DNA of 64,000 nucleotides from a virus, in the IMG/VR virus record IMGVR_UViG_3300024999_000086, positions 1-64,000 of that record. One strand, written 5' to 3'. Below, one piece after another: positions 32,952-41,196 of this stretch; position 1 is the stretch's first letter, and each line of letters begins with the position of its first letter. The notes below the pieces were generated by a model. The model made no database searches and was not told the DNA's origin. It saw only the letters and a program-made list of their open reading frames with translations. Made by a program: the position numbers and the translations under genes.

Positions 32952-33881
32952 CTATCTCAAACCCTCCAGATTTTTTCGTGCCGTGGTTAATACTTCTCTT
33001 GTCATCGCCGCCAGCTTGACGTCGGCAACTTCTTCAACGACACCGTCAAGGATCTTGAAGAAGTCAGGCCGGTCTTCTTTCCTGGCCATGGCGTCTCGCA
33101 AGCCGTTGGTGCTGACGGAGATCTCGTGCTGGGCCTGTTTCTCCAGCCTCTCGTCGTTCCAGACGTCGCTCTTGACGTCAAGATAAAGGGGTGAGATCTC
33201 CGCGGTGTCGGTGTCGATCAAATATACCCGAGGCTGATAATCCCTTTTGTCAATGCTGGCCCGAAGCATGGGCCCGGGGTTAACCAGAAAGGCACCGTCA
33301 CGCTCGGCGATGAACGGTTCGTGATAGTCACCGGAAAGCACAAGGTCAAAGTTATACAAAGTCTCCAACGTCTTCTGTGCCGGCGTGGCGTCCTTCAGGA
33401 AAAACGGCGGCTCCCCAGGGGTGATTGTCCTGTGCAAGAGGAGGACGTCGACGATGTTGTCAGTCTTCTCCATGGGCATGGGGATGTCCTGACCCCAGCC
33501 GGCGCCGTAGAATCGGACGTTGCCGATACTGATGCCCAGGGCGCCGGGCACTTCAATGCCTCCACCGACGAGCAGCGTGTAATACGGCGAGGTCTGCAGA
33601 TTCAAGTTGTGGTAGGTCATATCGTGCTGCCCGTGACAGGCCAGGACCCGGACCTTCAACAACCTGATCATCTGCAGGACCTTGTTTGTCAATTGGTACG
33701 GGATCTTCGACAATTTCGACGTATCCCAGAGGTCCCCAGAGACGGTGAGGACCGCGTCGTGTTCCTTGACCAGAGCGAGGATCTGGCTGAACTTGTCGAG
33801 CACGGTAGCCTCGTAGTCGTCGATCCGATTAACCGGCCGAGCAGTCGTCATGTGGAAGTCGGCGCCAGCTATGATTTTCAT
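32952..33881 (-). CDS. Mre11/SbcD-like nuclease
   Basis: The ATG at 33881 starts the conserved strand (MKIIAGADFHMTT). Metallophosphoesterase motifs are in order: D8/H10, SGD (48-50), GQHD (84-87), LLHRT, and GDYHEP. Length is 309 residues. Mre11 and Rad50 together process DNA double-strand ends in recombination-dependent replication, as T4 gp47/gp46 do. GQHD instead of GNHD is a conservative departure. The last residues NLEGLR lie in the 21-bp repeat. Confidence 0.85.
   Translation of the reverse strand: MKIIAGADFHMTTARPVNRIDDYEATVLDKFSQILALVKEHDAVLTVSGDLWDTSKLSKIPYQLTNKVLQMIRLLKVRVLACHGQHDMTYHNLNLQTSPYYTLLVGGGIEVPGALGISIGNVRFYGAGWGQDIPMPMEKTDNIVDVLLLHRTITPGEPPFFLKDATPAQKTLETLYNFDLVLSGDYHEPFIAERDGAFLVNPGPMLRASIDKRDYQPRVYLIDTDTAEISPLYLDVKSDVWNDERLEKQAQHEISVSTNGLRDAMARKEDRPDFFKILDGVVEEVADVKLAAMTREVLTTARKNLEGLR
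32954..32974. repeat. 21-bp direct repeat, copy 2
   Basis: Identical to 31209-31229. It ends the Mre11-like gene and supplies a ribosome-binding site for the kinase-like gene. The 1.7-kb interval between copies is visibly AT-richer than the Mre11 and Rad50 genes. Confidence 0.9.
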
Positions 33882-34075
33882 ATCAGCCCCTTTTTCTCCG
33901 CCAGCCATTCCGGAATCACCAGTATCAGAGTTCCCTCAGGAGTATACTCGGTCTCGTCGTCGATCTGTGACTTGGGGATCCAGTAATCAGTCTCGTCATC
34001 GTCGGTGATGCAGATCGCCAAATCCGTCTCGGCCACCTGCCGGCAATAAATATCAACCATCTTAACGTCGGTCAT
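33878..34075 (-). CDS. Small acidic protein, unknown
   Basis: 65 residues, ATG after GGGGGTGAT, overlapping both neighbours by 4 nt. Acidic and beta-rich (DLAICITDDDETDYWIPKSQI). It resembles small phage proteins with a 'dxxWiPkSqi' motif but has no assigned role. Confidence 0.5.
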   Translation of the reverse strand: MTDVKMVDIYCRQVAETDLAICITDDDETDYWIPKSQIDDETEYTPEGTLILVIPEWLAEKKGLI

Positions 34076-34362
34076 ATCACCCCCCGATTTTTCATTGAGG
34101 GTGCCAGCCGCGCTTTCTTGATCACCCGCTTCAGGACAAGGTAACCGATAAGGTCAAGTTCGGTATCATCGCCTTGGTACTCGTTGCCTTTGGCAATGCG
34201 ACTGAGCTTGTCGTCGATCCGAATATTGATCTGTTCCAAAGGGTCGGCCTTGGAGAATATCCTGACCGGCTCGGCCGCGGAATTTCCGTATGCCTGATTC
34301 TTCGCCAGAAGGAAATCCTTCAGGGCCTCACACTCCTGCTCGATCAGTTCTTGCATGTTCAT
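34072..34362 (-). CDS. DUF1599 (nucleotide-modification-associated domain 1)-like protein
   Basis: The ATG at 34362 overlaps the stop of the Rad50 N-terminal gene (TGATG). The 96-residue product has the order FLLAKNQAYGNSA, LEQINIRIDDKLSRIAKG and DDTELDLIGYLVL, which fits DUF1599/Nmad1, a domain repeatedly found with DNA-base modification genes in phages. It is MazG-like in overall helical pattern. No clear base-modifying enzyme is visible in the window, so its substrate is open. Confidence 0.6.
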   Translation of the reverse strand: MNMQELIEQECEALKDFLLAKNQAYGNSAAEPVRIFSKADPLEQINIRIDDKLSRIAKGNEYQGDDTELDLIGYLVLKRVIKKARLAPSMKNRGVI

Positions 34363-35546
34363 CAACAGCACTCCTCAGTAAATTTGTTTCCACACACCGG
34401 GCAGACGCCGAGGTTGACTTTAAGGTCCTCATAGGCCTCTTCAGCATCGACCAGGGCAAGCTCGGCCGCCTTCAGTTTGCCCTGCCATTTATCAACCGCG
34501 ACCAAGGCGCCACGCAGGGTAGACCTACCGGCGATCAGGTCACGCCTCTTAATCTCAAAGCCCTCAACGTCTGGCATAGCGTCGACGTCGGGCAGGACGT
34601 CGAGTTTCTCCTGAAGTTGAACTATGCGTTGACGTATCTCAACAAGGTTCTTTCGAGTCAGCCCCGTTGCGACACGAGTGTCGCACAGGTCAATCCCGAC
34701 CTCGACGTCGGAGATGCTGATCTCCGGAAAGAGCCTCAAGGTGTCCTGCAGAGTCGTGACCTTCTCTGCCGCGGCAACTAAAGCGTTTCCCCGGGTGAAG
34801 AAATCGTCACGACGTTGCTGCCGGGTGATGACTTCCTCGATCTGTGTCAATCCTGACATATCCGGAAACTGGTTAAGCTTGGTGCTGATATCAGTGATGT
34901 CGTCCATAACGCTGAGAAGCTGCCCTTTAGCTGAAAAAACCTTGCTATATGCCTCCTGCAGGCCAACCCCCTGGTCAACCAGTTCTTTCGCTTCAGGGAC
35001 CCAGGTCAGGCCCTCCAGTTGGTCCTTGATCCCAACGACCGACGTCTTGATGACGTTGACGTCGCCGTCGGCGTCTCGCACAAGAGCGTTTACGGTCTTT
35101 AACGACTCATCCATGATACTCAGGTCAGCGACCTCGTTCAGCCGCTTGGCCACGTTTCCCCCAGTTTCATCCAGAAGAAAATAGTGATGCAGCTGCCACT
35201 GGCAGTTGTCCAGAGTGACCCCGTGAAACTTACTGACCTCGGCCGGGACGTCGGTCTTCAGCGCCTTGAAGACGTCACCGTTGAGCTGGTACTGGTTCAC
35301 CTTTGGACCTCGCTCCCGAATCAAGACGTCGCCGGTGTCGTAGGTCAGAGTCACCCGCGTCGTGCCCTTGCGGTCCAGCATAAAGTTCCCTTTGGGCGCC
35401 CGGTTGAAGAACACCCACCGCAACGCCCGGACCAACGACGACTTCCCGGAGTCGCTCGACCCGGTGATCAGGGTGATCGCGTCAAGTTCAATCTCAGTGT
35501 GCCGGTGCGCTTGAAAGTTCTCAAGCAGGATCTTGGTGAGTTTCAT
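34362..35546 (-). CDS. Rad50/SbcC-like ATPase, N-terminal lobe with zinc hook
   Basis: 394 residues. The N-terminus MKLTKILLENFQAH and Walker A GSSDSGKSS (29-37) are typical of Rad50/SbcC, followed by a long coiled coil. The protein ends just after a zinc-hook motif C382-P-V-C385-G. A full Rad50 would continue down the second coiled-coil arm to the Walker B lobe. Here the frame stops nine residues after the hook, and the second lobe is encoded 3.6 kb downstream. Two such chains could still dimerise through the hook. Confidence 0.85.
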   Translation of the reverse strand: MKLTKILLENFQAHRHTEIELDAITLITGSSDSGKSSLVRALRWVFFNRAPKGNFMLDRKGTTRVTLTYDTGDVLIRERGPKVNQYQLNGDVFKALKTDVPAEVSKFHGVTLDNCQWQLHHYFLLDETGGNVAKRLNEVADLSIMDESLKTVNALVRDADGDVNVIKTSVVGIKDQLEGLTWVPEAKELVDQGVGLQEAYSKVFSAKGQLLSVMDDITDISTKLNQFPDMSGLTQIEEVITRQQRRDDFFTRGNALVAAAEKVTTLQDTLRLFPEISISDVEVGIDLCDTRVATGLTRKNLVEIRQRIVQLQEKLDVLPDVDAMPDVEGFEIKRRDLIAGRSTLRGALVAVDKWQGKLKAAELALVDAEEAYEDLKVNLGVCPVCGNKFTEECC

Positions 35547-35555
35547 TTGGAGGCC

Positions 35556-35951
35556 TCATTTAATACTTTCTATGTACAGTTCAGCTCTAGGGGCTTCTTT
35601 ATCCACGCCACCAAACCGATAAACAACTTCGCTAATAATTTTCATATTATCATCCTTAATGAGACCAAGTTCAACAAGAGCATCATCTGTAAATTTTTGG
35701 ATAATAGAGCCCACATTGCCAAGATCAAACGCTCTACCAGTGGGAGGAAATATTGTGTAAATAAACCGAAATGGTGGGACAGGAGGATCGCCCCCAGGTA
35801 GCGCCCGCCGGACATGTTCTAACATCTCTTTCTTCGCAGCATTGAGTGTAAAATGATAAGAATTTCTGTAGATATTAAGATTGAGGATAATCTTCTTGTC
35901 CTCCCTCGTTTTCCTGGGGATCATTACTTCAAGGGGCAGTATAAGTTTCAT
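35556..35951 (-). CDS. RusA-like Holliday junction resolvase
   Basis: A 131-residue protein starting after GAGGTGAT. The C-terminal half has the RusA pattern: a D-x2-N (FDLGNVGSIIQKFTDDAL) followed by LGLIKDDNMK, giving the acidic residues and Lys that line the active site. N-terminal strands (LILPLEVMIPRKT) also fit. It resolves branched recombination intermediates before packaging. Its start overlaps the end of the HNH gene by 23 nt. Confidence 0.65.
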   Translation of the reverse strand: MKLILPLEVMIPRKTREDKKIILNLNIYRNSYHFTLNAAKKEMLEHVRRALPGGDPPVPPFRFIYTIFPPTGRAFDLGNVGSIIQKFTDDALVELGLIKDDNMKIISEVVYRFGGVDKEAPRAELYIESIK

Positions 35952-36516
35952 CTATCACCTCATACTCCATAGTGGTTTTATTAAATTTTAACACACCCAT
36001 CTGCAATAAACGTTTCACACACTTTTCCAATGACCCATGAGATATATTATGTTCTCTTACACTAGTAATTACTAGATTATCTGGATCATTACTCTGCATA
36101 TCACAATCAATGTGATGAATAAGTTCCGTTGGCAAAAGATATCTACCTATAACTTTCTCCATCACCAACCTGTGTTGTGCTACAAAACCCTTTCTTGCGT
36201 GTGGGTGATCCGGAGCATACTCCAAGAGATGCCCTCCGTTTTTACCTCTCTTTGGTTTCACGCCCCCAGCCCATTTATAGTTCAATTCTCCAGTTCTACC
36301 AATTTTCCTGCATTCGGAACTGCAGTATCTTTTTTTATACTTCTTACCCGGCCCCTGCCGATATTTGAGTATCTCTTTCCCACAGGTTGCACAGTTTGTT
36401 TTTATGAAGTATTGATTACGCGATTTGCCCCGGTAAGGCATTCTTATTTTATAAATGTTATCTCGTACATGGGTTAACACACCCAAAGGGACTATAGATG
36501 GCTTTCCTGGAGGCAT
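35929..36516 (-). CDS. HNH homing endonuclease
   Basis: The ATG at 36516 lies one base after the stop of the RuvC fragment; an upstream frame extension is an alternative reading of that fragment. The 195-residue protein has a Cys pair module (CATCGKEI..CSSECRK) and an HNH core (HRLVMEK..ELIHHIDCDMQSNDPDNLVI..REHNISHG). The AT-rich composition differs from the flanking genes. Free-standing HNH enzymes of this type cut intron-less alleles and spread by repair. Confidence 0.8.
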   Translation of the reverse strand: MPPGKPSIVPLGVLTHVRDNIYKIRMPYRGKSRNQYFIKTNCATCGKEILKYRQGPGKKYKKRYCSSECRKIGRTGELNYKWAGGVKPKRGKNGGHLLEYAPDHPHARKGFVAQHRLVMEKVIGRYLLPTELIHHIDCDMQSNDPDNLVITSVREHNISHGSLEKCVKRLLQMGVLKFNKTTMEYEVIDETYTAP

Positions 36517-36517
36517 G

Positions 36518-36589
36518 CTATTTACCCCACTGGGTGAGAAGCCTAGCAAGGCAGCCGCTGATGCCCGGGTCAATCGCGAGAATAATCAT
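36518..36589 (-). pseudogene. Truncated RuvC-like resolvase start
   Basis: An ATGA overlap with the upstream gene starts a 23-residue frame whose first 17 residues read MIILAIDPGISGCLARL. This is the first strand of RuvC resolvases, with the catalytic Asp in AIDPG. It stops (TAG) right where the HNH gene begins. No continuation of a RuvC fold is seen downstream, where a RusA-like gene lies instead. Confidence 0.6.
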
Positions 36590-36789
36590 AGCTCGCCCTC
36601 CGGCATGTAGGTCGTCAGCATCTTGACCGAGGCCCTAATGGCGTGAGGTTTCTGTCCGATCGTCTCGACAATTGTATACTCAAACTGGACGTTGTCGATC
36701 CTGACGCTGTACTCGTTGAAGATCTCCTTGGCGAGTTCGTGCAGTTTCTTGTTGATAACTGCTTCTACCGACGTTGGCGTTGTTGTCAT
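36586..36789 (-). CDS. Small protein, unknown
   Basis: 67 residues with GAGGAG upstream. A helix (VEAVINKKLHELAKEIFNEY) is followed by two strands. It lies between the polymerase-linked HNH gene and the RuvC remnant and overlaps both by 4 nt. No family recognised. Confidence 0.5.
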   Translation of the reverse strand: MTTTPTSVEAVINKKLHELAKEIFNEYSVRIDNVQFEYTIVETIGQKPHAIRASVKMLTTYMPEGEL

Positions 36790-37331
36790 GGGGTCTCCTC
36801 AAGGGTTACATGTTTCCAGTTTCTGCCTGTACTGATTTGGGTTATAGTTGTTTTCTTAACTCTATACTTTTCTGACAATTGTTTATGAGAAAATTCGCCG
36901 GTGATTAACTGTTTTTTTATTTCAACAACTTGTTTATGTGTTAATTTAATATTTCCTTTTTTTAATACTCTAACAGAATGAATTCTGTTCTCTTCTGAAG
37001 TTACCCACTCTAAATTAGTTACATGATTATTTAGCTTATCTCCGTCGATATGATTAACTTCTCTACAACAATTTTGATTTAATAAAAATAACTGGGCAAC
37101 AAGTCTATGAATCCTGAACATCTGAGTGATGTTGTTTTTGCTAAGGTTAACAAATGCATATCCTGAGCCATTTACTCCTGGTGCAAGTATTTGGCCTTTT
37201 TGAACTCTCTCATACTTGGTCCCTTTGCAGCTTGTAAACTCAACAGATCGAAGCAAAGACTGGACTGTGCCATAATTGCTTACTTGATACCAACCCTCGT
37301 ATCCAGGAATGTCTTTCCACTCTTCAACCAT
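36786..37331 (-). CDS. NUMOD4/HNH homing endonuclease
   Basis: The ATG at 37331 uses a GGGAGG site inside the end of the polymerase gene; longer upstream frames overlap the polymerase and are unlikely. The 181-residue protein begins with a NUMOD4 motif (EEWKDIPGYEGWYQVSNYG), then has an HNH core (RLVAQLFL..CREVNHIDGDKLNNHVTNLEWVT) and a C-terminal helix-turn-helix (TGEFSHKQLSEKYRVKKTTI). AT-rich. It follows the DNA polymerase directly, a usual niche for homing endonucleases. Confidence 0.85.
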   Translation of the reverse strand: MVEEWKDIPGYEGWYQVSNYGTVQSLLRSVEFTSCKGTKYERVQKGQILAPGVNGSGYAFVNLSKNNITQMFRIHRLVAQLFLLNQNCCREVNHIDGDKLNNHVTNLEWVTSEENRIHSVRVLKKGNIKLTHKQVVEIKKQLITGEFSHKQLSEKYRVKKTTITQISTGRNWKHVTLEETP

Positions 37332-40300
37332 TGACAACCTCCCGCTCTGGCCACTCATATTTCTTACAGGACCCAAAGTTCGGCCCGACTTCCGGGGTAC
37401 TCTCTGTAGGAATCTCCATCCCGTCATAAGGCTGGCACACACACTCATGGAGAATCGGAACGACAACGCCGACGTCTTCCTTATGGATCCTTGTGACAAT
37501 CTCATCATGTACTGAGGTCACCGACGAACATCGATACTTGAAAAACACCTCTGAACGCCACATAGCTGCCATGATTAACTTTGTTTGTTCAGCGGCACTA
37601 CCTTGAATTTTGAAACTCCACGCCCACCGGCCGGCCTTGGCTCTGTAGAATTTGTCATTCGTTGAGAACGGGACATGAAGGTGTCGGCGCCCTCCGAGAA
37701 ACGTCAACGAGTACTTCTGCTTCTCGCATTCAGCGATGTATTTTTCGACCGCTGGCATCAGTCCTGGGAACGCCGCAGCTTTGGCGTCCATGAATGCCTG
37801 AGCCTCTTCTTCCGGAACACAGAGCATGTTGCCCAACTTCTTCGCCATGCAGAGATATGACGTGGAGAAGTTGGTCTCTTTGCCTTGGTGTCGGATTCGA
37901 CTCGCAAGCGGATCCTTAGCTTCGACAGCTGCCTCAAAAGCTTCATAAGTTTCCCAGTTCTGACCTTTCTTCTGGTCTATCCCAAACCCAGTCAGAGAAT
38001 GCAGGTCTTTCTTAACATCCCCGAGATAGCAAGAGAGAAAGTTTGGGTCCTGGCTCGCCCAAGCTTGTAAACGAAGCTCCTGCCCAGAGATATCCTGAGT
38101 ACACAGAACATGATTCTCGTCGCCCGCGGTAACCATTTCTCTAAGCTCGCGACCTTTCTTCTTGGGCATTTGAGCCAGGTTGGGCGCCCCATGGGAGAAA
38201 CGTCTTGTTGACGTCGACGACTGATTGAGGTGGTGGTGAAGCTTGCCGTCTTTCCAGTGTACAAGTACTGGATACCGTTCATAAAATAAGCTAAAGCGGG
38301 TGATGATCTTCTTCAACTCCAAGAGCGTCTTAAAGGCGTCTTCGTACTGCCCGACGTCACCAAAGGCAATGGCGTTCTTGATGGCCTCTTCGTCGGTCGA
38401 AGGTGTGCCGCCTTTACCTTCTTTGCGCATCTTGTCCGTGGGTTTGTTCCTGATCCGGATAGGCATATTCAGGGCGTCGTACATCAGCCGAGTGGCGTCC
38501 ATCGGGCTGCCGGGGTTGAAGACAGGGTCGGGCACCCACCGGGCCTCGTACTCAGCGTTGACCTTGTCCAGGTCGCCGGAGGCAATAGCCTCGGCCAAAG
38601 GCTCTTCAGTGAAGAACTTCGCCAACTCTTCCAGCTTCCGAGCTTGGCACTTGAATGGCTCGCCGTAGAGAACACCGTACATCCTCTTGATCTGGACGCC
38701 GTTGAGTTCGGTCAAGGCGTCGAAGTAGGTTCCCGGCCACCTGTGGACCTCGACGTTGACCTTGCCGTCAGGAGTTCTGATGTTGGTCTTCCACTCCAGA
38801 TCCATCAGGAACTGCCGGAACTTCCACCAGTGTTGATTGTAGGCTTCCTGGTCCCGGGCGGAAAGTTCTTCAACTTTGTCAAGGTCGCAGTCGACGCCGC
38901 GGTGCATAGCCAGGGCAGCAGTGTATTGGCAGTCCTGCTCGACTTCGACGAAGACGTCCAAAGTACGTTCATACTCCATTATGGCCGTGAACAAGTTCCA
39001 CAATGCGTCCGTACAGAGGGTGTCGTCAAGGCCGTAATTGAGGACCTCCTGCCCGGTTACTTCAAACATGCCGGACTTGCCGGCCAGGGTCTCTTCGTAA
39101 GTCAACTGGGTGTAATGTAACCACTTTTTCGACAGTGACTTCAGGCCGGTGATCGGCGTGTTCTCATCTACGTAGTTGGCAGCAATCTTGGTGTCATGAA
39201 CATTCGGGAGAAATCCGTGATCGCCAAAGGTCTGATCTTCGCCGAACTCCCGGAACAGCACAGGCAACTCGAATCCCCCAGCCCGATGGCAAAGTATTGG
39301 GGTCGTCTTCGGGATCCATCTGAGGACCTCCTTCAGGTCGTCAAGCAGGACGTTGTCCGTGTCCTTGTGCCGGATCGGGAAATAAAAACTGTGGGGCCCG
39401 GCCGTCAAACCGCAGCCGGCGAGTTCAGAGCCGAAGACGTCGATCTTCTCACCGTTCTTTGCCAACCACTCTTTCGACTCCGGCGGGGTGTCGGTCTCGA
39501 TGTCGAGCGCGACGTGCTGTGCAGACTCCAGGGCCTGGCGAATCGTCGCGGCCCTGGTCTCGATGTTGCTGTCGGTAATCAGTCGACGAGACGGCCACCA
39601 CTTCTCCATGCCCTCCTCAAACCGAAGCTTCTGCACACCACCTTCCCACTTGATTCTGTGTGCCGGCACGTGCTGAAAAGAGAACAACGCCCAGGCCGTG
39701 TACGCCGTCTGCATGTCGTCAAGGATCAACTGCAGGCATGGCAGGTCAGCAACGTCTTCCTCCAGCCGGTGCAGTTCGTCATTCTCGAGCAACTCAGCCA
39801 TCATGTCCAAGCCCTCGGCGCCAAAGGCCTCGATCAGCTTCATAAACTTCTGCGGGCCAAACCCCTTCACCGAGGGGACGTTGTCAGATTGATCGCCCTT
39901 GACCAGGACCTTCCAGACCTTGATGTGGTTGGGCTCGATCAATCCGGAGGGGTGAGGAGGGTTGAGTTGGCCCTCAAGAAAGATGTCGCCGTCAAGGCAC
40001 TGGAGGTCCCGGTCCCGCGTCCAGATAATCGTGTGCCGGAACCTGTTTGAAATCTCGGCGACTAAGTCGTCAGCCTCGTAGCCTTCCTTGGGCGTGGCTA
40101 CGATTCCACCGAAGTCCTTGATCAGGGCTTCAGCCTTTGCCATCGCCGCGGAGTACGCCGCATACCACTCCGGCGGCCGGGGCTCACGGTTGGCTTTGTA
40201 TTCGGGATAGATCTTGATCCTGTTGCCGCGGGAGTTCACCGGGTCCTTGACAAAGATCACGTCGGCCGGGCTGAACTTCAGATCCGTCAACGTCTTGACC

Positions 40301-40473
40301 AGCGTCCCTTTAAACGTGTCGTAGATGTCGGCGTCGGTCTGGACGTAGTACTTGCGGCCCTCAAAGACGATCTCAGTCTCGTCTTCTTCGTGACGAACGT
40401 ATGCGCAGGCAGTCATAATCGACGAGGCGTCGATCACGAGTCGGGCCTTGTGCACTCCGGGAAGGTCAAGCAT
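37324..40473 (-). CDS. polA: DNA polymerase I (family A) with N-terminal 5'-3' nuclease
   Basis: The ATG at 40473 follows GGAG and begins MLDLPGVHKARLVIDASS. The 1,049-residue protein has a FEN-type 5'-3' nuclease (about 1-290; YKANREPRPPEW, GYEADDLVAEI, KGDQSDNVPSVKGFGPQK), a DnaQ-like 3'-5' exonuclease (VALDIETDTP, HDTKIAANYV, YGLDDT) and the polymerase domain: motif A DISGQELRLQAW, motif B RHQGKETNFSTSYL and motif C SVHDEIV. It is full-length and looks active. The residue equivalent to E. coli F762 is Phe. It replicates the phage genome with the primase-helicase upstream. Confidence 0.95.
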   Translation of the reverse strand: MLDLPGVHKARLVIDASSIMTACAYVRHEEDETEIVFEGRKYYVQTDADIYDTFKGTLVKTLTDLKFSPADVIFVKDPVNSRGNRIKIYPEYKANREPRPPEWYAAYSAAMAKAEALIKDFGGIVATPKEGYEADDLVAEISNRFRHTIIWTRDRDLQCLDGDIFLEGQLNPPHPSGLIEPNHIKVWKVLVKGDQSDNVPSVKGFGPQKFMKLIEAFGAEGLDMMAELLENDELHRLEEDVADLPCLQLILDDMQTAYTAWALFSFQHVPAHRIKWEGGVQKLRFEEGMEKWWPSRRLITDSNIETRAATIRQALESAQHVALDIETDTPPESKEWLAKNGEKIDVFGSELAGCGLTAGPHSFYFPIRHKDTDNVLLDDLKEVLRWIPKTTPILCHRAGGFELPVLFREFGEDQTFGDHGFLPNVHDTKIAANYVDENTPITGLKSLSKKWLHYTQLTYEETLAGKSGMFEVTGQEVLNYGLDDTLCTDALWNLFTAIMEYERTLDVFVEVEQDCQYTAALAMHRGVDCDLDKVEELSARDQEAYNQHWWKFRQFLMDLEWKTNIRTPDGKVNVEVHRWPGTYFDALTELNGVQIKRMYGVLYGEPFKCQARKLEELAKFFTEEPLAEAIASGDLDKVNAEYEARWVPDPVFNPGSPMDATRLMYDALNMPIRIRNKPTDKMRKEGKGGTPSTDEEAIKNAIAFGDVGQYEDAFKTLLELKKIITRFSLFYERYPVLVHWKDGKLHHHLNQSSTSTRRFSHGAPNLAQMPKKKGRELREMVTAGDENHVLCTQDISGQELRLQAWASQDPNFLSCYLGDVKKDLHSLTGFGIDQKKGQNWETYEAFEAAVEAKDPLASRIRHQGKETNFSTSYLCMAKKLGNMLCVPEEEAQAFMDAKAAAFPGLMPAVEKYIAECEKQKYSLTFLGGRRHLHVPFSTNDKFYRAKAGRWAWSFKIQGSAAEQTKLIMAAMWRSEVFFKYRCSSVTSVHDEIVTRIHKEDVGVVVPILHECVCQPYDGMEIPTESTPEVGPNFGSCKKYEWPEREVVNG

Positions 40474-40678
40474 TTTCGAGGATCTCCAAGGCATCCTTAA
40501 TCGTTGTCGAAATGAAAAAGTCCTCATCATTCCAGCGCACCGGGATGCTCATCTTAGGGCAGCGCAATTCACTGCACATTTTTCCGATCATTTCTTGAGC
40601 TTGTTTGAGCCTCTCGGTTAGGGGGATCTCCCTCACTTTGGCCTCAAGCTCTGCTTTTCGAGCCTCACCAACTTTCAT
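40466..40678 (-). CDS. Small protein, unknown
   Basis: The ATG at 40678 overlaps the upstream TGA and has GAGGAGG in range. 70 residues, helical N-terminal half (ARKAELEAKVREIPLTERLKQ) and RCPKMSIPVRWND. It overlaps the polymerase start by 8 nt and so is probably translated with it. Role unknown. Confidence 0.5.
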   Translation of the reverse strand: MKVGEARKAELEAKVREIPLTERLKQAQEMIGKMCSELRCPKMSIPVRWNDEDFFISTTIKDALEILENA

Positions 40679-40875
40679 CACTCAGCCTCCTCAGCTTCGA
40701 CAGACAGCCAAGCCCCCTGGGCATAGACTACAAAGGGTGAGGCATCATTTTTTCGTTTATAAAACAGCAGGCTGCCCTCAGCATCAATCTCCAGTACGGT
40801 GGCTTCGATTGTTCTGTAGCTATTACCAGTTCGCCCCATCAACAGGGCAGAAAAAGTTACCAGATATCTATTCAT
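40678..40875 (-). CDS. Small protein, unknown
   Basis: 65 residues, GGAGGAG upstream. Predicted small beta-barrel (RYLVTFSALLMGRTGNSYRT, EGSLLFYKRKN). It overlaps the start of the next gene (TGATG) and abuts the previous one by a single base. Unknown function. Confidence 0.5.
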   Translation of the reverse strand: MNRYLVTFSALLMGRTGNSYRTIEATVLEIDAEGSLLFYKRKNDASPFVVYAQGAWLSVEAEEAE

Positions 40876-41114
40876 CAGCGGCTCCTCCGAGAATCCTTAC
40901 ACACGAAATCGTCCAAAATCCTGAATGCTTCGTCGAGTCTTGGGTCAATTTTCTGTTGCCGAATATGTCTCATCTCGTAGTTTATACTAGCAAGAACGCA
41001 GGCTTCCCTCAATTCTGAGGGAGAAAAATGGGCTCTCTCAATAAGTTGTTCCAAAGTATTGACCAAGTTATGATACTCAGGGTCATTCATGTATTTTTCT
41101 TTCGGTGTTTTCAT
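40875..41114 (-). CDS. Small helical protein, unknown
   Basis: 79 residues, GAGGAG site. Predominantly helical and charged (NTLEQLIERAHFSPSELREA, DEAFRILDDFVCKDS), resembling small phage and host-takeover proteins without an assigned function. It is the first protein gene after a terminator-like hairpin and a tRNA-like element. Confidence 0.5.
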   Translation of the reverse strand: MKTPKEKYMNDPEYHNLVNTLEQLIERAHFSPSELREACVLASINYEMRHIRQQKIDPRLDEAFRILDDFVCKDSRRSR

Positions 41115-41141
41115 CTGTTTCTCCTCTCAAAAGTAAAAGCT

Positions 41142-41161
41142 GGAGCCCCCAAGAGGGCTCC
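41142..41161 (-). terminator. Terminator-like hairpin after tRNA-like element
   Basis: Stem GGAGCCC/GGGCTCC (7 bp) with a 6-nt loop, followed on the minus strand by AGCTTTTACTTTTG. The T-rich tail is interrupted, so termination may be partial. It would separate the tRNA-like element from the polymerase operon. Confidence 0.5.
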
Positions 41162-41196
41162 GTAACTCCTTCCACACATGGTGAATGAGCTAAAAT

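Noticed and set aside
36517-36573. Longer N-terminus for the HNH gene from TTG at 36573
   Set aside because: This stretch is a different frame over the RuvC remnant (AIDPGISG), which is the more convincing coding frame.
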